Source: Annulohypoxylon bovei var. microspora
Taxonomy: Eukaryota > Ascomycota > Sordariomycetes > Xylariales > Hypoxylaceae
NCBI GenBank assembly: GCA_022836615.1
Contig: MU405214.1
Coordinates: 524,529 to 588,528, forward strand
Reading direction: 5' to 3'
DNA: 64,000 nucleotides
Shown: piece by piece, positions 46,785-56,646 of the stretch
How positions within the stretch are numbered: position 1 is the first letter of the stretch
Layout: every line of letters begins with the position of its first letter
Notes under the pieces: model-generated
What the model saw: the letters and a program-made list of their open reading frames with translations, nothing else
Databases searched by the model: none
Told to the model about the DNA's origin: nothing
Translations under genes and position numbers: made by a program

Positions 46785-47956
46785 TTACTCCTTTTTCTTC
46801 AGCATCCCGCTCGATCCGTGCTCTGTCCCCCACCTCGTCACCTTCATATCCATCTCCCACCGAATGAAAATCATCACTATAGGCGTTATCCATCCAGCCA
46901 GCATGCTCATTAATCCCTTCCAAAACCCCCCTCGCACGCTGCCTCCTAGTACACTGGTCATCACTGCCCAGGTAATTGTACTCGTCGGTACCAGTTCTTC
47001 TCCACTTTCGAGACCAGCAATTGCCCGCCGGGCGCACTCCTCCGGCGTCAGGATCTGGTCGCCTTCCTCCAGGGACTTAGTCAAGTCAGTCTTGACGCGG
47101 TTCTCGTCCTCCAGCGACTGCGTCGGCATGGTGGCGGGGAAAACAGTGTGCACGCGCACGCGGGGTAGGTCCGGGTGCGCTGCGGCGTAGAGGTTCATCT
47201 CCTGCGAGAGGGAATCAGAGAGGGCCCGGACTGCCGCCTTCGAGGGGCAGTACGGCGTGAAGCCCGCGAAGCTATAGAAGGACACGAAGGATCCCGTGAA
47301 GACAAGATGCCGCGCCGGCAGCGGTGTGGGCTTCGCTCTCTTCGCTTGGGCCTTTTCCTTAGCAGCGTCATTCGTATCTGCGACAGGCCGAAGCCAGGAA
47401 TTGAGGACCGCATGCGCCATGTACGCGCATGAGAAATAATTGCTATCCATCATGGCCTGGAACTGCTCGACGGGAGTGTCGATTAATAAGGTCGGATACG
47501 CGCTACCGCTGCAGCACCAGACAATGTCGGGTGGAAAGCCGCCATTCCACGAGATGGTCTCAGCCACCACGCGAGCACATTCGGGCGCTGTGGTAACGTC
47601 GGCGCTGATGTAGTGAAAACGCTGCGTCTCAGGTGAGCGAGCACCTTGCTAGGCAAAGAGTCAACGCATTGCTTAGTCCTACGTCGCTGCGAAGGGAATG
47701 GGACCAAATGTTACCGATATGTAGCGAATGCCTTCTTCTAATCTGCCAACATTTCGTGCAACGATGGTGACACTAGCCCCCCTTTCAGCCAGTTGTCGGC
47801 CTGCGTTAAGGCCCAGCCCTGTTGAGCCCCCAGTGATGAGGACGGTCTAAGTCGTTGTCAATACGGCTTATGCAATTTGAATTACCTAGGTTGGAAATGG
47901 AGTAAACATACCCGTCCATCAACGGGGAAGTCGTTCTTTGACAAAACTGATCCCAT
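46785..47956 (-). CDS. TSC10: 3-ketodihydrosphingosine reductase (Tsc10/KDSR, short-chain dehydrogenase)
   Basis: Exons (minus order) 47956-47912, 47846-47715 and 47648-46785, all phase 0, give 346 residues. The NADPH-binding loop is TVLITGGSTGLGLNAGRQLA. FTGSFVSFYSFAGFTPYCPS then KAAVRALSDSLSQE contains the catalytic Tyr-x-x-x-Lys with a preceding Ser. The C-terminal hydrophobic stretch (GLMSMLAGWITPIVMIFIRW) matches the ER-membrane association of Tsc10. It reduces 3-ketosphinganine to dihydrosphingosine, the second step of sphingolipid synthesis. An insertion of charged residues (AKEKAQAKRAKPTP) lies before the substrate region and varies among fungi. The start MGSVLSKNDFPVDGR is short and lacks the N-terminal membrane segment of some orthologues, so another reductase of the same subfamily remains possible. 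Confidence 0.82.
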
Positions 47957-48973
47957 TTTCTGTAAAGGTAGGAGTAGCAAGACTGAGGTGGATTCTGAAA
48001 GAAGGGATAGATTACAGTATGTACTACCCCGGTCGATTAGGTACCTAGTTGCAGTACTTCGCCACTTAGCTCCCGTGCCGTACCCCCACCCGCATTTTAG
48101 GAGGTCGGGGAAGCTACTACTTAATTCATAATTTCATGAGCATCACAAATACAGAAATGTGAGCCCCCTGAGCGATTGGATGAAATGGTACTTTTATCAT
48201 CAGATTTGAAAACAGATATTAGGGCTAGTCAAATTTGTTACCTTGACCCGGCCCCCCGTCCTGATAGGATAGCATCTAGCCCAAACGGATGCGAGAATAG
48301 TGATAGAGACCAAATCGATGGACGGTCCAAAATATATCCTCTTGTAGGTAACTATTAGGGGAACCCCGATATATGAAAACTACTTCTACTAGCAGGGAGT
48401 GACATATCCAGGAGGTGCTATTGCTAGCTCAACTGTGTGACAAGAGCCCGCTCTATAGATGTATGGAGAGGAATATGAATAGGGGCTATTTCTGCAACTG
48501 CCTTAGCTTGGTATACTAGAGGCTATGATACTATCCACCATGTATAGGCAGGTAGTCGGCAGGGCCATGGAGGGTGGGATCACTGGACCATAACGGTAGC
48601 GCGAGGAACTTACCTGTATGTCTAATCTTCAACTCCAGCTACCTACCTTACCTACCTAGGTACGTACCTTTATAATGCCACGATGACCTGGTCTTAAAAC
48701 AAGAACATGAGTTTCACTGCACCACCATTAAGGAAGAATAGAATATAAAACCTATTTTATAGTTGGCGCTACGTAGTTGGTAGGTAGGTAATTATGTTGG
48801 AAGTCCCTCGGAGAGTTCACAATACACATTTAAGTGGTCTGTTCCCTATAGAAATAGTCTTCCAGAGATGATTGTTATTCTACCATAGGCCGTCAAATAT
48901 CCGAGATATTAAAGAACATAGCGGCTGTGTATTTGTTAGTATGTGTTAAACAAGTTTGAAAGGGTCGAGTGAC
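47957..48973. other. Intergenic between TSC10 and the MFS gene
   Basis: About 1 kb. It has several dispersed TACCTAGGTA-type words (about 48039-48049, 48640-48668, 48778-48791) and no supported gene. Confidence 0.35.
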
Positions 48974-50693
48974 TTACAAGGCTAGATTTTCCCGATCAGT
49001 CAGATCCAATTGTCTAGCGTCAACCACTTCTTCCCGTCGCTCACCGTCCTCATCTATGTGCTCAATGACTCCAATCTCCCGGACGGCCCCACTCTGAGCC
49101 AATAAGTCTCTCCTTTTGTTCTCCTTCACCAAATACCATCGTAGGTATAAAATAATGAATGTGGGCAGCACGCATGCGACCCAGAGAATAACCCACCAAG
49201 TTACAATATACCTGGGCTTATATTGCTCTTTAAATAGCTGTGGCGATAGAATATTGCCCAGCCCATACCCTACGTGGTAGAGAGCGATGACGGCGGTCTT
49301 TTTTGTGTGTCCAGCAGAGCAATTAGCTGCCCAGATCATGACCACGCTGTAAGGGATTCCACCAGTTGACCGGATCCAGATGGCCGAAAGGAGGCCCCAG
49401 CGATTGCTCCAAGGAAGAGCGATGAGCAGTATGCTGGAAATGAGAGGCGGGATGTATGCAGCAGCTGAAATCCATGCTCGACTGTTACGTGTCTTTGAGA
49501 GTATTATGGCAGCAGCCCCAAGGGAAATCAAGGACGTGAGACCAGTGACGCAACCCAATAATGTAGTTTGTAGCGTGGTGAAGCCGAACGATTTGATGAT
49601 AAGCGAATACTGGCTAGTCAAGCCGTTGGCCATTTCCTGAGACCATGAATGGAGGAAGAAGAGCCACGTCTTAGGATCCTTCAATGCCTCAACCAACTGA
49701 TGGCGTTTAAACCGCTTTTGCTCGATTCCCGAATGATTTGAAGCAATACGTAGAATAGCTTGCGCCCGCTCCTCCAATGTCAAGAAATGCGCAGTCATGG
49801 GGTTGTCGGGGAAGAAAAACCAAACAAAAATACCATAGATAATAGTCAAGGTCCCGGTGATGACTATAGTAGAATGATGTTAGAATTTCGTGAGGCGATT
49901 GCGGAAGACTCACCCATGAACCATTTCCAAGAGGAGAAGCTGCCTGTATCAATCCACAGCACTCCGTAAGACAGTAAGCCAGAAGTTATGGGACTAGAAT
50001 TGCCCGAAGCCCACATGAGGGGCATCAAGACTGCTTGTTCATCGTACGTGAAGAACATGGATAGTATTAACAGGAACGCAGGGACGATGCAGGCTTCTGC
50101 TAATCCGAGTAGGAAGCGGACGACGAATAGCGATGCAAAACTATTACATGGGATATGTAACAGTATTATGGAACCCCTATTTAGGTCAGCACTAGGTTAA
50201 ACGTGATGGATTCAGGGCCATCTCACCAGACGATGAGATTACCGGCCAACCATTTTGCAACCGGGAATCTCTGCAATGCCCAGTTCTGTGGCCACTCTGC
50301 TAGCAAATAGCCAAGGTAGAATATCGAGGCTAACCAGTTATACTGATTTGAATTCAAATGGCCGTCCTCGAGAATGCCAAGGATAGATGAACTTCCAAGC
50401 TAAGAAGAATATTATCAGGACCATTGCTAAGTCTCCCACACGTAATGCCGTGAATATGGAATACTCACCGTTTGCTTATCGACGTACATCAGATGGTATC
50501 CCACGCATAAGAATGATAATATCCATTTGACGCACTTTTTGCGGATTCGTGCCGCTTCCTCGGGAGTGGGCGGCTCAACCTTAACTTGCGAAAACAGCTT
50601 GTAACTTTCGTCGGCGAACTTGTCAGGTAGTTTAGGAGCCTCAACGACAAACTCGGCCGAGGAAGTCTCCCCAATAACGTTCTTGGACGCCAT
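48974..50693 (-). CDS. MFS transporter of the Dal5/Tna1 (anion:cation symporter) type
   Basis: Exons (minus order) 50693-50469, 50399-50227, 50176-49914 and 49863-48974 give 516 residues. The cytosolic N-terminus ends at PTPEEAARIRKKCVKWIL, a start of transmembrane helix 1 typical of this family. Hallmarks follow: NQYNWLASIFYLGYLLAEWP, then RFLLGLAEACIVPAFLLILS, then YDEQAVLMPLMWASGN, with a long central loop containing FPDNPMTAHFLTLEERAQAI and the second six helices. The C-terminal tail is charged (ENKRRDLLAQSGAVREIGVI). Known members carry allantoate, ureidosuccinate, nicotinate, pantothenate and related carboxylates. It is divergent from the adjacent salicylate-hydroxylase-like gene, suggesting uptake of an aromatic or heteroaromatic acid for that enzyme. 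The substrate is not shown by sequence. Confidence 0.88.
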
Positions 50694-51226
50694 GTCGTCG
50701 GTTCTGGAAGCCGTAGTCTATCCTAGATGTTCGAAATAAGACTTCGTCAACTAGGTTAAACAATGGGAGCTGAAATATATGAGAGAACTTCTAAACAGTC
50801 ACGATGTAGACTAGCTTGCACTCGTCAACCCCCACAATAATGGCGAACACACCCTTGCCGGCGCCCAAAGCCGGGTATACGTCTCCTTGTAGTAAACGCA
50901 ATCCAATAAAGATTATCTAGGTCCAGTTTGTCGCACTACGACAGAGCCACGGCCCGATTCGCATGGTTTACTTTCGGGCTTTGCTCGAAATAGTGATGTT
51001 ATGGAGGGGGTGAGGTGGCTGATTGATTAGATATTGCTTCGCAATTTCAGTGTTGTCTTGCGCAATCTCGGGTCCGTCCGGTCGACCACACAATCCCGAG
51101 CCGGCTCCGGAGACCATACTTTTGTATATGACCCTGTCTTTCACCCCTATATAAACAAGATAGGTATAGATAAATATCACGACATTAGTTATAATAGTTT
51201 TATCATATATCGTATAATCTTGGACC
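50694..51226. promoter_or_regulatory. Shared divergent promoter of the MFS transporter and the FAD monooxygenase
   Basis: 533 bp between the two start codons. It contains GTCCGGTCGACC near 51074-51085, and CGGCTCCGGAG near 51100-51110 with an inverted CGG...CCG pair of the kind bound by Zn2Cys6 regulators. Such triplets also occur by chance. A TATA-like TATATAAACAAG lies at about 51150. Confidence 0.45.
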
Positions 51227-52582
51227 ATGACGGATACCCCAAAGCTCCAGATTGCCATTATTGGCGGCGGCATTGCTGGTCTTGGTGCAGCGATTGCACT
51301 GAAGCATCACCCCGCTATCGATGTGCAGGTGTACGAAAAAGCTTCAGAGCTGAGAGAAATAGGTGCTTCTATTGCGCTTGGACCTAATGGAATGAGAACT
51401 TTGGAGAGGCTTGGTGTCAACAATGCCTTAGATGATGAAGTCGCTTTCCGTAATAAGTCGAAATATCCTATGATCTATCGGTAGGTTAAGCATATTTGCT
51501 CAAATTCAAAATGTTCATATGTTGACGTAGCATTCAGCCACTGGAAGACCAATGAGATCGTCTCGACTGACTCTCATGCTGGAGAAGTTGAATATCGTCA
51601 CTTGACTTCTCGCTTTTACCGGGCGCATCTACAGGAGGCGCTTGCGAAGCATGTTGATCCATCTAAAATCCATCTGTCTAAAACATTCGAATCTGTTGCA
51701 TTCGATACCGCTACGCAGAAGCTTTTAATCACGTTCACGGACGGCACTACGACTACGGCTGATATCATTCTCGGCGCAGATGGGATCCACTCACCCGTTA
51801 GAACGTTCTTCGTTCCGACATCCAGCACTGCATGGACTGGATGGGTAGCGTTCCGGTCCGTCTTCCCCGTTTCCTACGTTGCGCATATCAAAGATTTGCC
51901 GGATGAGGCAAACCACTTTTGGGGACCAGACCGGACATTCTTCGTGTCGAAACTTGGAAGGGATCTTTTCACCGTCGTAGGGTCGTACCAAGCGGACCCC
52001 AATGCTCCCGATGCGCCTTACAAGGACTCGACGTGGAACTCTGACGGAAACGTGGACACGATTAGAGAATTTTACAAAGACTGGTCTCCGCTTGTTTGCC
52101 AGATCGTCGACGCTGTACCCGACACCAGGGTTTATCCAAATTCGTCGTCCCACCCGCTAGAAACCTGGGTTCTCGGAAATGGGAGAGTTACTCTTGCCGG
52201 CGACGCCGCCCACGCCCACGGAGGCGCGTTCGCTGCGGGCGGCAGTCTTGCCCTCGACGATGCATGGGCATTCGCGTCGTCGGTCTTGCACGTTTTCCCC
52301 GTGGACGCAAAGAAGAAGCCAAACGACGCGGAGATACAGAAAGCCCTACGTATCTACGAGAGGACTAGAAAGCCCCATACCGACCGCGTGATGAGCGTCG
52401 TTCACGAGAACAACGTGAAGAAGGTAGCACAATACTCACAGGAGAAGAAACCGGAGACGGATGAACAACTGAGAGCTAGGATAAAAAACCGCGCGGATCC
52501 GAGTTGGATCCACGAGCACGATGTTCAGGCCTCATTTGCGCAGGTTGTCGCGGCGGAAACGGCTGGACAGGCGAGATTATGA
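51227..52582 (+). CDS. FAD-dependent monooxygenase, salicylate-hydroxylase-like
   Basis: Exons 51227-51480 and 51538-52582 give 432 residues. The acceptor used is ATTCAG at 51537, because the earlier GACGTAG gives an immediate stop. The dinucleotide-binding motif is LQIAIIGGGIAGLGAAIALK. The second FAD motif DG is ILGADGIHSPVR, and the third is VTLAGDAAHAHGGAFAAGGS then LALDDAWAFA. The GD motif lacks the usual PMLPYLAQGA and has instead HGGAFAAGGSLA. This enzyme group uses NAD(P)H and O2 to hydroxylate aromatic acids such as salicylate or 6-hydroxynicotinate, with or without decarboxylation. With the divergent Dal5/Tna1-type transporter it may form a two-gene catabolic module. The true substrate is unknown. 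Confidence 0.87.
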
Positions 52583-53998
52583 ATAGGGGTAATTCGACGG
52601 AATTTATTCTTACACGAATTAGAATTATGACTTATTCCTTTGGAATGGCCTGAAAAAAACAACGCTAGCAATTATTACCATGCAAGTAAGGCCTAAGGTT
52701 CATATTTTTCTATCGCTTGATGAAAGTTGGTATGTCTAGTCTTAGGAATAACTAGGTAGATGCATTTTTATCATTATATATTCAGGTAACCTTAGGCAGG
52801 GAGCCTTGAGTAGGTAGAACGAGCATCCTTTGAAAATAATTTCTAGTTGAACTACTTCTCCCCGAACACCTAGTAGAGGGGGTGAGGGTTAGGGTTAGGG
52901 TTACGCGTATGCCACTACCCCTGAGGTTGGATAGTCTATGACAAAAAAAGGAGCTTAGGTTTAACGATCTCTGCTACGGCAAAACGTGGGTCCCACTGTC
53001 AGGCCATTCAGCTACAATGGTATATATCGTGACAATCACTTAATGCTTCCAGATTGAGATACGTTTTGTTAGACTTGACCCACTAAACAAACCTAACTTA
53101 GCATATTCAAGCATTGAGAACGATTGGGTTGGGTTTTAAGAAGATCACGCGACCTTGGCGCTGCTACTCTACAGAGAAACAGCCGTTATCCCGTTAATTA
53201 ATACGACGTCAAGTTACAATTATACCCTATTCTTGGAACAAGATGAGGCCAGAGGCTACGCACCTAGGTATGTAGTAGTGGAAGTAAAAGATAAAGAACG
53301 TATGACATATTTTATATTTATATATAATATGTATATCTCTGGAAATATTACTTTAAACATAACTGTATATGGAAGTCTAGTTAGGTGTGTTTTAAAATAC
53401 CCAGATGCATTTCGAAGTTGATAGAGATTTAGCCGCCTTGTAGTATGAACTCAGAGGCTTACTAGTTGTGCCAATCCTAAACAAACGCGGATATAGTAGA
53501 AACCATGCAAAGCGGAAAGATGTCATAAACGTTTATCAGTGTCTCGCCCTGACGTGTTCCGCCGTCTTCCCAAATCTAGATTAAACCTTAACGTATAGTA
53601 GGCTCCGCCCTGTCTACGACTTCAGCCGCGTGAGTATAAATGAATGAAACCATAGGTACGGATCCAGATAGGCGGGGTGCGTTTCCCATTGTATTGGCAT
53701 ACGTGTGGGGACCAATCATCGCTCGGTTAATGTGTCCCTTTTCATTACCATAAACTTGGTTCGCTCCCGTTCATGCTCCGCTGTTCGATGAAAACGTGGT
53801 GAGAACGACAACTGCCGATGTCCGTAATAGATAAGGCAGGAGCGGCGCTTGGCGGCTAATGAGAGAGGATGGACGTGTTTGCAAGTCACGGCGCCAAGTC
53901 GCACAAATATATATAAGCCGTTTCCTCGCTTATTGGAGGGACGACAGTAGCCTAAGTATCCCCATAGGCTAGTTCACCTCGCCAAGAAGAAACACACA
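52583..53998. other. Gene-poor stretch with interstitial telomere-like repeat
   Basis: About 1.4 kb with no convincing gene. It contains GGGTTAGGGTTAGGGTTA at 52885-52902. The last about 60 bp before the AA8 gene, after a TATATAAGCC box near 53910-53920, look like a promoter and leader. Confidence 0.4.
52885..52902. repeat. Interstitial telomere-type repeat, three GGGTTA units
   Basis: GGGTTAGGGTTAGGGTTA, the canonical TTAGGG telomere word of filamentous fungi, located inside the window and not at a chromosome end. A second shorter GGGTTAGGGTT occurs at about 56217-56227. Confidence 0.8.
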
Positions 53999-54687
53999 AT
54001 GGGTCTTGTTGCTCGACTTTCTACAGTGGCGGCCGTCCTCGCCGGTCATTGTCTCACAGCCCCAACTTCCGCTACCGCCAAGTATTGTGATACATCTAGT
54101 GGTGTTTGTTATTCAGAAGTCACAGTTGGAGTAGCTCCGATCACTTGGCGGATCGCTATCCCCGCCGTAGGAGAAGGTCCTTTTGATGTCCTGCTCCAAG
54201 TAGTTGCGCCGAAATCAGTCGGCTGGGCCGGAATCGCTTGGGGCGGTGGAATGCTATATAATCCTATTTCTCTTGGATGGTCAAATGGAAATAGTACAGT
54301 TGGAACTGCTCGTTTCGCAAGGTCAGTTGAACTCTTTGAACTACAAGACAGAACTAAAGCTTGCCCAGTGCTCACGTTCAACCTGACTTTTACGAGGCGG
54401 CGAATCATACAGTACTCAAAGGGTCAACTGTGAATGATACTCACTGGACTCTAACCACGCTTTGTCAGGGATGCAGTACGTGGGTCCACAATGGCGGTTC
54501 CAAGGAGATTCTCGATCCCGGTGCGACAGCTGCAAGCTTCGCGTATGCTGCGTCGGCGATACCTCCGATTGACGTTACCGACCCTGGATCACCAATTGGA
54601 ATTCACTCCGAGCACGGCATCTTTACTATAGACCTATCGGCGGCGAAGTCTGACCAGTTTGACACATGGGTTGCAAAGTTGCGCTAA
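53999..54687 (+). CDS. Secreted stand-alone cytochrome-domain protein (AA8, cellobiose-dehydrogenase-type)
   Basis: Exons 53999-54321 and 54369-54687 give 213 residues. A signal peptide (MGLVARLSTVAAVLAGHCLT) leads to a DOMON-like AA8 domain: YCDTSSGVCYSEVTVG, then ITWRIAIPAV, then VGWAGIAWGGGMLYNPISLG, then HWTLTTLCQGCSTW, a block typical of cellobiose dehydrogenase cytochromes. The Met in GGGMLYNP is the expected axial heme ligand. A His in SEHGIFTIDL is a candidate second ligand. No dehydrogenase (GMC) part or cellulose-binding module follows, so it is a single-domain form, as some fungi have. Such proteins pass electrons to lytic polysaccharide monooxygenases or act in iron reduction outside the cell. 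The intron (47 bp) is short, and the C-terminus right after DTWVAKLR is less certain. Confidence 0.75.
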
Positions 54688-54821
54688 ACCTGCTGGCTAA
54701 AGCTACCTCACTGCGATGTGGCGGTCCAGATTTATGGGCATGTACGATAAAATACACTGATGGTACATCGATGGATATAGTAGATGTGTCTCAGCACAAT
54801 ACGATAACAAGGACTTGTACA
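54688..54821 (+). other. Short open segment after the AA8 gene, unassigned
   Basis: A second frame (opened at 54666) continues with GGPDLWACTIKYTDGTSMDI and CTYHSGKRC, looks protein-like, and breaks off where the repeat element begins at 54822. It may be the truncated tail of a gene cut by that element, or chance. Confidence 0.25.
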
Positions 54822-55843
54822 TACCATAGCGGCAAAAGGTGTGTTGCGATAATCATTTTACTTTAAGAATCATTTTAACTTTCGAAACCATTTTAACATT
54901 TCCATGTACCCCTCCTTATAATTTGTATGTAAAGGTACAAACAAAAGTTAGAATGGTTTTGAAAGATCAAAATCATTCTTAAAAAACAAAATCATTCTTC
55001 AAAATGGAATCATTATACCCTCTTTTCTAATCGTTTTACCATCTAAAAACTGGCAGCCAGGGCAGCCAGGGCAGCCACCCGTACAACAGCCCTGAAAGTA
55101 AACCACTGTAGCTGTCGTTTTACAACAACACCACTTACGAAAAACTTAGAAGTTTTTTTATTTTTTATCAGTACCTCAACAACAATACCTCGTACAACAC
55201 GTACAACTGCAACAACTGCAGCAGCAGCAGCAGCAGCAATAAACCCCACATACACAGCAACAGCAGCAACACTTAAAGAAAAAAAACCTTAGAATTTATT
55301 TTTATTTTCTTTTACCTTTTACATCCACACATCCATCCATCCATCCATCCATCCACACATCCACACATCCACACAACAACATCGTCAACATCACTGTCGT
55401 ACCAAGCTTACTAGATCAGTAGATGCGTAGCAGTAGATGCGTAGCAGTAGATGCGTAGCAGTAGATGCGTAGCAGTAGATGCGTAGCAGTAAATCAGTAG
55501 ACGTGCAATAGATCAGTAGACGGGCAATAGATCAGTAGACGGGCAATAGATCAGTAGACGGGTAGTAGATCAGTAAACGAGTAGACCAGTAGACCAGTAG
55601 ACCAGTAGACCAGTAAACCAGTAGGTGTAAAATTGGGGGGAAGGGGCCGAGGGGGGCGACGGCGGGGTACAAAATATAAGAAATAATTCCATATTTCAAA
55701 ACCATTCCGTAAATGAAAACCATTTTACATTCAAAATCATTTGATCCTTGGAATGGATTCATATTTAAGCAACTCATGTTATTTTTTGTGTACATTTCAT
55801 AATATATAATCATTTTTTGGACCTACTATTTGCCGCTACGGTA
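54822..55843. repeat. 1-kb composite repeat element with inverted ends and internal minisatellites
   Basis: The left edge is TACCATAGCGGCAAA (54822-54836). The right edge is its inverse, TTTGCCGCTACGGTA (55829-55843), with one mismatch in 15. Inside both ends lie AATCATTTT/AAAATGATT and AACCATTTTA/AAATGGTTTT words in opposite orientation. The centre is a chain of simple arrays: GGCAGCCAG x3 (55052-55078), CAG-type triplets (about 55218-55238), CATC/CACACATC units (55321-55375) and the CAGTAGA-based minisatellites (55417-55625). No transposase frame is seen. A non-autonomous DNA transposon is the best guess. Confidence 0.65.
55417..55625. repeat. Three adjacent minisatellites sharing the core CAGTAGA
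   Basis: First: five exact copies of CAGTAGATGCGTAG (55417-55486). Second: four to five copies of a 19-bp unit ATCAGTAGACGGGCAATAG (55493-55584). Third: a 10-bp unit ACCAGTAGAC repeated about four times (55585-55620). All contain CAGTAGA, so they probably grew from one another by slippage. Confidence 0.85.
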
Positions 55844-56646
55844 CGTTCCTTTGGGCCGGGTTCAAGATTGGGAGCTGATACACGATACTGTTAAGATAGA
55901 TGAATGACGTTAGCTTTTGGTTGTTGCAATCAACCCCTTTTCAGTGACACGAGCGTACAATGACTAATTGAAATATTTAGAGTACTTAACACCAAAGTTA
56001 TAAGGAGGGGTGATGGTTCGGCGCAATATATCGGGAAATTTATAAAGAAAGTTTGAAAGTCACCTAGATACCTATGAGAGACAGCAACCTATAACTCAAA
56101 TACATGGATACTTATATAATATTTACTATTATTTCTCCGTTTTGAATGACTTAAAAGGTGAAAAATGAAAGGTCGAAATATATCATTTTTGAAAAGGGGT
56201 CGTAATGTTTATACAGGGTTAGGGTTGGTATTCCAAGAACAGACTGGAAACTTGGAAAGTACCTACGTAACGCAGCGTACAATTAGATCCTATCTAACAT
56301 GCTTAATATTTAAGCAACACATATTGATTCTTATTAATATGAATTAATATATATACTCTTATTGCCAGTGTTCATGATAGTCGTCGCTGGGAAAAACGAG
56401 ATCCACCGTCACGCGAACCTTACCTAGCCAAGAAGCGACCGAAAAGAGGGCAGTCGCGTTGCTCACTATTAGCACAAATGTTCCGAATATTTATTCAATT
56501 CCGTTCTTGGTATGTTTGAATCTTTTTACTACTAGTTTTATTAAGATACATCAAGGACCGGTAAACCATTAAGAGGAAAACTAAAATAAGTTTAATTAAA
56601 AGGTCAATAACTACCTATCTAGTTACTACTGTCCCTTGAGTAAAAG
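55844..56646. other. Intergenic between the composite repeat and the kinase-like gene
   Basis: About 800 bp, AT-rich, with GGGTTAGGGTT near 56217 and no supported gene. It holds the 3' side of the kinase-like gene. Confidence 0.35.

Noticed and set aside
55321..55375. CATC/CACACATC array considered as a CRISPR-like repeat
   Set aside because: Units are 4-8 bp with no spacers, in a eukaryotic genome; it is a plain microsatellite.
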